This document shows positions 1 to 5,010 of a stretch of DNA of 7,309 nt, piece by piece. Source of the stretch: Rickettsiales bacterium. Lineage in GTDB: Bacteria; Pseudomonadota; Alphaproteobacteria; Rickettsiales; UBA3002. The notes beneath the pieces were generated by a model that saw only the letters and a program-made list of their open reading frames with translations, was not told the DNA's origin and searched no databases. Within the stretch, counting starts at the first letter, position 1. Every line of letters starts with the position of its first letter. A program made the translations under genes and the position numbers. The stretch is from NCBI GenBank assembly GCA_947441895.1, contig CANEUT010000080.1, positions 1-7,309 on the forward strand, in the 5' to 3' direction.

Positions 1-566
1 ATATACATTGTGCCCTTGGCTGAAGATGAAGTGACAAAATGATATTCCATACGTTCGTATGCGTGCGCATCCATAGCCTTAGGTAATGGCGGATTTAACG
101 GACTAACCAGCTCCGGCATAATTGGCTCATTGGGGCTCTTCCAATTCGCTCCAAAAATCTTTTCAATGGCACTGAAATGCAAATGCGCCTTATGTATATT
201 AGATACACGAATATCGAATGAAAAAGGCTTTGCTCTTTTATGAATTTCAATGCCAAGCCGATTACGGAAAAGGTCATCAGTATTAGGAATTATTTCTTCA
301 GGAAACCACGTGACGTGAGTACTTTCTAAGTTGGAATCAAGGGGGTAATCTCTTGTGAAGGTTCGCCCAGCGGTTACACCCCATAGCGCTTCATCATTAA
401 TAAAGAAGCCTTTTTCCAAAACATCGCTTTTCTGCGCAACGCAGAATAAATTCTTAAGAAGATCCTCTATTTTTTCCGGCGGCTTTCTGAGGGTGCATAT
501 AGGTCCAGCCGCATGAGCAAGATTCGCATAAAATAGCATAAAAAATAACCACGCTATTTTCTTCAT
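1..566 (-). CDS. Unrecognised exported protein, 3' end cut by the window edge
   Basis: An open frame runs from an ATG at 566-564 (minus strand) to the left edge without a stop, giving about 188 residues. The N-terminus, MKKIAWLFFMLFYANLAHA followed by AG, is a typical Sec signal peptide: two lysines, a hydrophobic core and an A-H-A cleavage site at about residue 19. The protein is therefore probably exported to the periplasm or beyond. The mature part starts with a Pro/Cys segment (Cys at about residues 24 and 42) and is mixed polar and aromatic with no further membrane segment. A purine-rich stretch with five G (574-578) lies 7 bases upstream of the ATG. The gene sits 38 bp downstream of the wbpG stop on the same strand and could be co-transcribed with it. 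Its GC content (about 40% in the lines I counted) is well below that of the core genes, which suggests acquisition. I do not recognise the family and assign no function. The continuous frame, signal peptide and start context make it likely to be a real gene. Confidence 0.72.
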   Translation of the reverse strand, partial: MKKIAWLFFMLFYANLAHAAGPICTLRKPPEKIEDLLKNLFCVAQKSDVLEKGFFINDEALWGVTAGRTFTRDYPLDSNLESTHVTWFPEEIIPNTDDLFRNRLGIEIHKRAKPFSFDIRVSNIHKAHLHFSAIEKIFGANWKSPNEPIMPELVSPLNPPLPKAMDAHAYERMEYHFVTSSSAKGTMY

Positions 567-604
567 TCTGCTACCCCCGATTTTATGGCTGATTGCTATA
601 TCTA

Positions 605-1735
605 CTAGCGCTTTTCCTCGCGCTTAGCAGTGCGGCGAATGAACTGCACCAGCGGATTATCGGTGTTGAACATCCATCCGTTGTTGGGCAGTGACTCGTG
701 CGGCACGGCGGGGCGCTGCATAATGTTCGCCCATTCACCTTCGCTGTAGCCCAGTTTTTTCAGCACATATTCTTTTTCCACCGCCAAATCTTCGGGGCGG
801 AAGAGGGGCGTGTTCATGTTGGCCAGCGCGTCGTTGCGGCTCATCTGCTGAGCGGCGATCATGCTGGAATAATGTGCCTTGCGCTTATCGATGCCGAATT
901 TGGTGGGCAAATAATAATCCTGAAAGAAGCGGGTGAAGGTCGATTCGCCGTGCTTGTTGGGGTAGGGGCGCCAGTCGAATTCATTTTTTAGGAATTCCAC
1001 GGCGGCGGGCTTGTTGAAATCACCATAGTTCAAAATGGGAATCATGCGGATTTTGCGCACGAAAATGCACCATAAAAACTGCAGCGGCGACAGGGTGGGA
1101 TAGGTTTTCAGCTTCGCGGTGCCGCCGAATTTTTTATGCACGGCCAGCACGTGTTTTTTGTCGCGTTTGTCATAAAACCAGCGGCGCGGCATGATAGATT
1201 CCGTCGCCACATTGCTGCCGGAGAGAATATATTTAATGCCGTGTTTGGCTGCGGTTTTGAACATGGTGGCGAAAATGGCGTGGTCGGAAATAATTTCAAT
1301 ATCGAGCACCGGTGCGTTGAAGCATGAGCGCTGCAAATCGCGAATTTCTTCCCAATCCACCACGTGGGTCACCAAATCGATGCCCAGTTTGGTCATCAGC
1401 CGTTCAATGTTGTGCACGGCCAGTTCGGAATTCCAGCCATTATCGAGATGCAGCGCCAGCGGGCGCAGGCCCAGCTGCTTGGCTTTCCAAATCACATAGC
1501 TTGAATCAACTCCGCCGCTGATGCCAACCAAACAATCATAGGCTTTTCCCTCGCCCGATTTTTTGATGATTTTCACCAGCTCTTCCAGCCGTTTTTCGCC
1601 GTCAGGGCCGGGGAACGCATCGTTCTTCACCCGTGCGCGGGCCTTGATGCAGTGGTTGCAGCCATCAGGCCCGAAAAACTGAATTTCCGGGTCGGAATCG
1701 TCCATAATGCAGACGTGGCAGATGGTTTGGGTCAT
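605..1735 (-). CDS. wbpG: N-acetyl sugar amidotransferase, WbpG family
   Basis: The product is a 376-residue PP-loop ATP-dependent amidotransferase. Family members form an acetamidino group from an acetamido group on nucleotide-activated sugars in the cytoplasm, using ammonia from a HisH/HisF-type partner pair. At the N-terminus are two cysteine pairs (C6-x2-C9 and C26-x2-C29), a probable zinc knuckle typical of the family. The PP-loop SGGVDSS, which binds ATP, is at residues 73-79 after a short strand (DCLVGI). It is followed by the family-like LALHLDNGWNSELA segment. The C-terminal half carries LNYGDFNKPAAVEFLK and a FTRFFQDYYLPTKFGIDKRK block, both characteristic of WbpG-like proteins. The length is normal and the frame is intact, ending in TAG. 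The ATG at 1735 gives the expected MTQTICHVC start; an AGGA-like site lies about 14 bases upstream, which is rather far. The gene is divergent from the hisH/hisF pair, whereas these three genes are often co-directional. The sugar substrate cannot be deduced. Confidence 0.93.
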   Translation of the reverse strand: MTQTICHVCIMDDSDPEIQFFGPDGCNHCIKARARVKNDAFPGPDGEKRLEELVKIIKKSGEGKAYDCLVGISGGVDSSYVIWKAKQLGLRPLALHLDNGWNSELAVHNIERLMTKLGIDLVTHVVDWEEIRDLQRSCFNAPVLDIEIISDHAIFATMFKTAAKHGIKYILSGSNVATESIMPRRWFYDKRDKKHVLAVHKKFGGTAKLKTYPTLSPLQFLWCIFVRKIRMIPILNYGDFNKPAAVEFLKNEFDWRPYPNKHGESTFTRFFQDYYLPTKFGIDKRKAHYSSMIAAQQMSRNDALANMNTPLFRPEDLAVEKEYVLKKLGYSEGEWANIMQRPAVPHESLPNNGWMFNTDNPLVQFIRRTAKREEKR

Positions 1736-1803
1736 GGTTTTACTGGAAGCTTCCTGTGGTTGCTGATAGGAAACGCAACATAATCAAGGCTGGCATTTTG
1801 TAA
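1736..1803. promoter_or_regulatory. Divergent intergenic region between wbpG and hisH
   Basis: This 68-bp gap must hold the start signals for both wbpG (minus) and hisH (plus), because the two genes diverge here. It contains a perfect 10-bp palindrome, GGAAGCTTCC, at 1745-1754, which could be an operator half of a symmetric site or part of the wbpG leader. The hisH ATG at 1804 has only a weak GGCTGG-like ribosome site. I see no pair of -35 and -10 boxes with standard spacing on either strand, so exact promoters are not called. Confidence 0.4.
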
Positions 1804-2304
1804 ATGATTACTCTGATCGACACACAGCAAAGCAATATCAGTTCGGTGCGCAATATGCTGAAACGCATTGGCGTGGCAAGCAAAACGGCGCAGTCGCCGG
1901 CTGAGGTGCTGGAGGCTGAAAAGCTTATTTTGCCTGGGGTTGGCCAGTTTTCTACCGTTATGCAGTGGCTGAATGACAGCGGCTATCGCGCCACGCTTGA
2001 TGAAGCGGTGTTAAACCGCAAAACACCCGTGCTGGGCATTTGCCTTGGCATGCAGCTGATGGCCAAACACAGCGAAGAAGGGAATGCCGATGGTTTGGGC
2101 TGGGTGGATGCTGAGATAAAAGAATTTAAGAACATTGCGCCGCTGCCTGTGCCGCACATGGGCTGGAACGATGTAACCTTCCGGGCTGGTATTTTTGCTG
2201 ATGGGTATCCCAAAGAAGTTCCTCCCCCCACCGGGGGGAGGTTAGGAGGGGGGCATGGGGATGGAATGACACCAACCATGCCCCCACTGGCAATGCCAGC
2301 CTAG
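1804..2304 (+). CDS. hisH: Truncated HisH fragment actually left open (N-terminal glutaminase part)
   Basis: This is the part of the interrupted hisH that can be translated from its own start: 166 residues, of which 1-139 are genuine HisH and the last 27 (from PPPTGGRLGGGHGDGM onward) come from the repeat. It keeps the oxyanion-strand PGVG and the nucleophile Cys80 in GICLGMQ. It lacks the C-terminal strands and the His-Pro-Glu dyad, and it is about 40 residues short of the normal core. The Pro/Gly-rich tail is low-complexity and unlikely to fold as part of the enzyme. I list it separately because an automatic annotation would call this interval as the gene. Confidence 0.55.
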   Translation: MITLIDTQQSNISSVRNMLKRIGVASKTAQSPAEVLEAEKLILPGVGQFSTVMQWLNDSGYRATLDEAVLNRKTPVLGICLGMQLMAKHSEEGNADGLGWVDAEIKEFKNIAPLPVPHMGWNDVTFRAGIFADGYPKEVPPPTGGRLGGGHGDGMTPTMPPLAMPA

Positions 2305-2340
2305 CCCCCACCCCACCCCTCCCCCGATGGGGGAGGGAGG
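2221..2340. repeat. Multi-hairpin CG-rich palindromic element inserted in hisH
   Basis: About 120 bp of C/G-tract sequence lies between codons that read as normal HisH. Both ends are perfect 9-bp hairpins with 3-base loops: CCTCCCCCC/GGGGGGAGG around ACC (2221-2241), and CCCTCCCCC/GGGGGAGGG around GAT (2317-2337). Inside, GGGGGCATGG (2249-2258) pairs perfectly with CCATGCCCCC (2276-2285) across a 17-base loop, and CTGGC/GCCAG (2287-2299) makes a further small hairpin. The outer 40 or so bases at each end are imperfect inverted repeats of each other. It has no coding capacity for a mobility enzyme, so it would be a non-autonomous repeat. Similar GGGGGAGG-type palindromes are frequent in alphaproteobacterial genomes. 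Insertion of palindromic elements into genes in frame is well known for Rickettsia RPEs, although I cannot say this belongs to that family. Exact ends are uncertain by several bases. Confidence 0.85.
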
Positions 2341-2522
2341 TATCCGCGGTTTTATTTTGTGCATTCCTATTATGCCAGCTGCGCCAACGCAGCGGATGTG
2401 CTCGGCACCACCCATTATGGGCATGATTTTGTGTCGGCCTTTCAGCGTGGCAATGTGGTGGGGGCGCAATTCCACCCTGAAAAAAGCCATGCGTTTGGCA
2501 TGAACTTCCTCAAAAAATTCGC

Positions 2523-2527
2523 GGAGG
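2523..2527 (+). promoter_or_regulatory. Ribosome binding site for hisF inside the hisH end
   Basis: GGAGG lies 6 bases before the GTG at 2534, which fixes this GTG as the hisF start. The site and the start codon are inside the last codons of hisH, so translation of the two genes would normally be coupled. With hisH stopped early at 2304, ribosomes would no longer reach this site from upstream unless they restart. Confidence 0.75.
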
Positions 2528-2533
2528 ATTTTA

Positions 2534-3304
2534 GTGGCTAAACGTCCGCGCATTATTCCGTGCCTGTTACTGCGCAAAACCGGGTTGGTGAAGGGTGAGA
2601 AATTCGCCAACCACCGCTATGTGGGCGATGTGATTAACGCCGTGCGCATTTTTAATGATAAGGGCGTTGATGAAATTATGGTGCTCGATATCGATGCCAC
2701 CCGCGAAAAGCGCGAACCGAATTATGAGCTGATTGAGCAGTTGGCTGGCGAATGTTTTATGCCGCTGGCTTATGGCGGCGGTGTCACCAACGTGGCGCAG
2801 ATGGAAAAGCTGTTTCGCCTGGGTTGCGAGAAAGTGTGCATCACCACTGCCGCCGCCAACGTGCCGGGGCTGATTGAAGAGGCCGCCGCGCGCTTTGGTC
2901 GCCAGAGTGTGGTGGTGGGCATCGACGTGCGTAAGAAGCTGCTGGGTGGCTATGAGGTGATGCTGAAAGCGGGTAGCGAGAAGCTCGCCACCCCGCTGGA
3001 TGATTATGTGCGCGAAGTGACCACCAAAGGCGCCGGTGAAATTGTCATTCAGGCCATTCACGCCGATGGAACGCTGAAAGGCTATGACCTTGAGCTGGTG
3101 GAGCGCGTGGTGAAGAACACCAGCGTGCCGGTAATTGCCGTGGGTGGTGCCAGCAATGCCGATAATTTGGCGGATGCCATTAAGCGTGGCGCATCGGGCG
3201 CGGCGGCGGGGGCATTATTTGTGTTTCAGGGCAAGCATCGTGCTGTGCTGATTAACGTGCCCAGCGCCGCTGACATGGCGAAGGCGTTTTCAACAACCAA
3301 TTAA
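2534..3304 (+). CDS. hisF: HisF2/AglZ-type acetamidino modification protein (HisF paralogue)
   Basis: The product is a 256-residue (beta/alpha)8-barrel protein related to the imidazole glycerol phosphate synthase cyclase subunit, of the branch that works with WbpG in acetamidino sugar formation. The N-terminus reads RIIPCLLLRKTGLVKG: where histidine-pathway HisF has the catalytic Asp of IPCLDVKDG, this protein has Leu12. The second Asp of true HisF is kept (GID131VRKK). The phosphate-binding features YGGG (80-83) and VGGAS (203-207) are present. The motif FVFQGKHRAVLINVP (229-243) near the C-terminus is typical of the HisF2 branch and not of histidine HisF, which supports a role in channelling ammonia to WbpG and not in histidine synthesis. 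It starts with GTG at 2534, overlaps the end of hisH by 8 bp, and has GGAGG 6 bases upstream. Length is normal and the frame is intact, ending in TAA. It faces icd across a 102-bp gap. Confidence 0.92.
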   Translation: MAKRPRIIPCLLLRKTGLVKGEKFANHRYVGDVINAVRIFNDKGVDEIMVLDIDATREKREPNYELIEQLAGECFMPLAYGGGVTNVAQMEKLFRLGCEKVCITTAAANVPGLIEEAAARFGRQSVVVGIDVRKKLLGGYEVMLKAGSEKLATPLDDYVREVTTKGAGEIVIQAIHADGTLKGYDLELVERVVKNTSVPVIAVGGASNADNLADAIKRGASGAAAGALFVFQGKHRAVLINVPSAADMAKAFSTTN

Positions 3305-3350
3305 AAAAATTACAAAGCCGAAGCAAAACCACGTTTTTGCGAAGGCTTTG
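3303..3350 (-). terminator. Intrinsic terminator for icd on the minus strand
   Basis: CAAAGCC (3313-3319) pairs with GGCTTTG (3344-3350), and GCAAAA (3323-3328) pairs with TTTTGC (3335-3340), separated by a symmetric 3x3 internal loop. Read on the minus strand, the hairpin is followed by TAA and a run of seven T (3303-3309). This is the layout of a rho-independent terminator about 57 bp past the icd stop. The T-run overlaps the hisF stop codon. In the plus direction there is no T-run after the stem, so efficient termination of hisF here is less sure. Confidence 0.7.
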
Positions 3351-3361
3351 GCAAATCACTC

Positions 3362-3402
3362 CACTTCAAAGTACACCGAGCAAAGCGAGGGACTTTGAAG
3401 TG
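3362..3402. repeat. Inverted repeat between convergent hisF and icd
   Basis: CACTTCAAAGT (3362-3372) and ACTTTGAAGTG (3392-3402) are perfect 11-bp inverted copies around a 19-base centre that includes ACCGAGCAAAGCGAGGG. It lies 5 bp from the icd stop. No T-run follows on either strand, so it is not a classical intrinsic terminator. It could help stop or protect the ends of the converging transcripts, or be a small dispersed repeat. Confidence 0.65.
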
Positions 3403-3406
3403 ATGA

Positions 3407-4882
3407 CTACTCACCCTGGCTCGAACTGAAACCCAATTTCCCATCGAACGTGAAGAGCGTTTCGATTTTCAAGAAATCGACGTCTTTCGCGGCGGCGCGT
3501 GCCAGCAGCTCGGCAATGTCGGTATGGGTGACGGGGCCATCTTTTTTCACGGGCATAAACCGACAGCGGAAGCGGTCAGTCACGTCCATTTCGGTAACAA
3601 TATCGGGCCAGACTTTGAGGCCCTTACACGAAATCATTTTAATTTGCAGATTGGCGGTTGAAAGGCTCTCCATCAACGCGGCGAGCGACGCGATGTCTTT
3701 GTGGAACCAGTGCACGAAGAAATCCACGCCCACCAAAACGCGCTCTTCTTTCTCGTCGGCCAACACGGCGTGAATCTCCTGGCTGGTGGTGCGGGGCTGA
3801 TATTCAACCACGCGATAGGTGCCAGGTTTTTGGCCCAAACGCTCAATTACCGCATCGGCAAATTCTTTGGTGCCGACTTTTTGTTTGCTCATGTCATTGA
3901 AAATATCCACGGTGTGAATGCCGTCTTCAATCGTCTTCAGCCATGCGTTGTGAATGGTGGAAGCGATTTCAGGTAAGTTTAAATGCACCAGCATCATAAT
4001 GGCGCCATTGAGCAAGCCCGACGGATTGGCAATGTTTTTGCCAGCGATATCAGGCGCGCTGCCGTGAATGGCTTCAAACATGGCGTATTTCGCGCCGACG
4101 TTGGATGAACCCGCAAGGCCCACGGAACCCGAAACTTCCGCCGCAATGTCAGAAATAATGTCGCCATAGAGATTTTCGGTGACGATCATATCAAAAATAT
4201 GGGGTTTGCTGGCAATACGCGCCGAGCCAATGTCGACGATGAAGTGATCGGCTTCGATCTGCGGATATTCTTTCGAGACAAGGGTGAACATATCGTGAAA
4301 CGCACCATCGGTAAGCTTCATGATGTTGTCTTTGCTCATGCAGGTAATTTTTTTGCGACCGTTGGCCACGGCATATTCAAACGCATAGCGCATAATGCGC
4401 TCAGTGCCGGATTTGGTGATGATTTTGACGCTTTGGAAGGCATCATGCGTTTGGCGATATTCAATGCCGGCATATAAATCTTCTTCGTTCTCACGAATAA
4501 TCACCAGGTTCATGTTGGCGTGCATGGATTTAATGAATGGGTGAAAACTGGTGCAGGGACGCACGTTGGCATACAGCCCCAATGATTTACGCATGGTGAC
4601 GTTGAGCGATTTATAGCCACCGCCTTGCGGGGTGGTAATGGGTGCTTTCAGCAGCACTTTGGTGCGGCGAATGCTTTCCCACGCGGCGGGTGGAATGCCA
4701 GTAGTCACGCCTTTTTCATAGAATTTCTGGCCCACTTCGATGGTTTCGATGGCGAGTGGCGCGCGCGCTTCTGCCAGAATGCGCAACACTGCTTCCATAA
4801 TTTCGGGTCCAATGCCATCGCCGTAAGCAACGGTAATGGGGTGGGCCTGCGCTTTTGTGTTTTGTTGAACAACCGATGCCAT
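3407..4882 (-). CDS. icd: Isocitrate dehydrogenase, type II, with NAD-type coenzyme motif
   Basis: The product oxidatively decarboxylates isocitrate to 2-oxoglutarate in the TCA cycle (cytoplasm). It has 491 residues, longer than the roughly 416 of E. coli Icd, because of a C-terminal domain from about residue 350 onward, as in the Rickettsia/Thermus type II group. Substrate residues are visible by analogy with E. coli: S92, N94 and R98 in KSLNVTMRKS, R108, R130 in IIRENEEDLY, Y137, K184 and N186 in SKDNIMKLTDG, and metal-binding D241 and D245 in YGDIISD. The coenzyme motif is HGSAPDIAGKN with Asp278-Ile279. NADP enzymes have Lys-Tyr at these positions, so NAD+ preference is predicted. The ATG at 4882 is supported by AAAGGAG (4889-4895) 6 bases upstream. 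It lies 128 bp downstream of alaS on the same strand, and ends in TAG shortly before a terminator. Identification is secure; cofactor preference is inference from the motif. Confidence 0.96.
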   Translation of the reverse strand: MASVVQQNTKAQAHPITVAYGDGIGPEIMEAVLRILAEARAPLAIETIEVGQKFYEKGVTTGIPPAAWESIRRTKVLLKAPITTPQGGGYKSLNVTMRKSLGLYANVRPCTSFHPFIKSMHANMNLVIIRENEEDLYAGIEYRQTHDAFQSVKIITKSGTERIMRYAFEYAVANGRKKITCMSKDNIMKLTDGAFHDMFTLVSKEYPQIEADHFIVDIGSARIASKPHIFDMIVTENLYGDIISDIAAEVSGSVGLAGSSNVGAKYAMFEAIHGSAPDIAGKNIANPSGLLNGAIMMLVHLNLPEIASTIHNAWLKTIEDGIHTVDIFNDMSKQKVGTKEFADAVIERLGQKPGTYRVVEYQPRTTSQEIHAVLADEKEERVLVGVDFFVHWFHKDIASLAALMESLSTANLQIKMISCKGLKVWPDIVTEMDVTDRFRCRFMPVKKDGPVTHTDIAELLARAAAKDVDFLKIETLFTFDGKLGFSSSQGE

Positions 4883-5010
4883 GGAACGCTCCTTTAAAAA
4901 GGTGACTCGCGCAGTTTATAAGCTGTGGAATGGTGTCAATACTAGTGAAAGTGCCGAACATAGCTTGCGGCGCGTCACTAAATCACAGTTTGTGGCAATT
5001 TGGCTGAGAT
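4883..5010 (-). promoter_or_regulatory. alaS-icd spacer with icd leader and ribosome site
   Basis: This 128-bp gap separates the alaS stop from the icd start. It carries the strong icd ribosome site AAAGGAG at 4889-4895 (minus strand). A perfect TTGACA (4934-4939) and a TATAAA (4915-4920) occur on the minus strand but are only 13 bp apart, too close for a standard sigma-70 promoter. The gap is long enough for icd to have its own promoter, but I cannot place it. I see no convincing terminator behind alaS, so read-through from alaS is possible. Confidence 0.4.

Larger units (their letters stand above)
1804..2541 (+). pseudogene. hisH: HisH-type glutamine amidotransferase gene interrupted by a palindromic repeat
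   Basis: This is a class I glutamine amidotransferase (HisH2 type) that would hydrolyse glutamine and pass ammonia to HisF for WbpG. The first 139 codons are normal: MITLIDTQQSNISSVRNML at the start, LILPGVG at 41-47, the nucleophile elbow GICLGMQ with Cys80, and PHMGWNDV near the end. Codons 140-166 are encoded by the inserted repeat and finish at an in-frame TAG (2302-2304). After the repeat the same frame resumes with FYFVHSYYASC and ends with VVGAQFHPEKS, holding the catalytic His224 and Glu226, before the TAA at 2539-2541. Without the 40 repeat codons the protein would be about 205 residues, the usual HisH length. The stop therefore separates Cys80 from His/Glu, so the truncated product should have no glutaminase activity. 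A GTG at 2359 could restart the C-terminal part, giving a split protein, but its ribosome site is poorly spaced. TAG ends three other genes here, so reassignment is unlikely. Inactivation is inferred, not proven. Confidence 0.8.

Noticed and set aside
95..277. Minus-strand open frame of 60 codons
   Set aside because: It overlaps, in another frame, the longer signal-peptide-bearing gene at 1-566, which is far better supported.
2302..2304. TAG as a recoded sense codon allowing a full-length HisH
   Set aside because: wbpG, icd and alaS all end in TAG at the expected C-terminal positions, so TAG acts as a normal stop in this organism. Local read-through is still possible but unsupported.
2221..2340. 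Insert as a CRISPR unit or an intrinsic terminator
   Set aside because: There are no regularly spaced direct repeats, and no T-run follows either hairpin; the coding frame continues on the far side.
2242..2610. Minus-strand open frame of 122 codons across the palindromic repeat
   Set aside because: It is antisense to hisH and hisF and its Pro/Gly-rich part is the repeat read backwards. No ribosome site or family motif is visible.
4915..4939. TTGACA and TATAAA on the minus strand as the icd promoter
   Set aside because: The spacing is 13 bp, too short for a sigma-70 promoter (about 17), and no alternative -10 or -35 partner fits.
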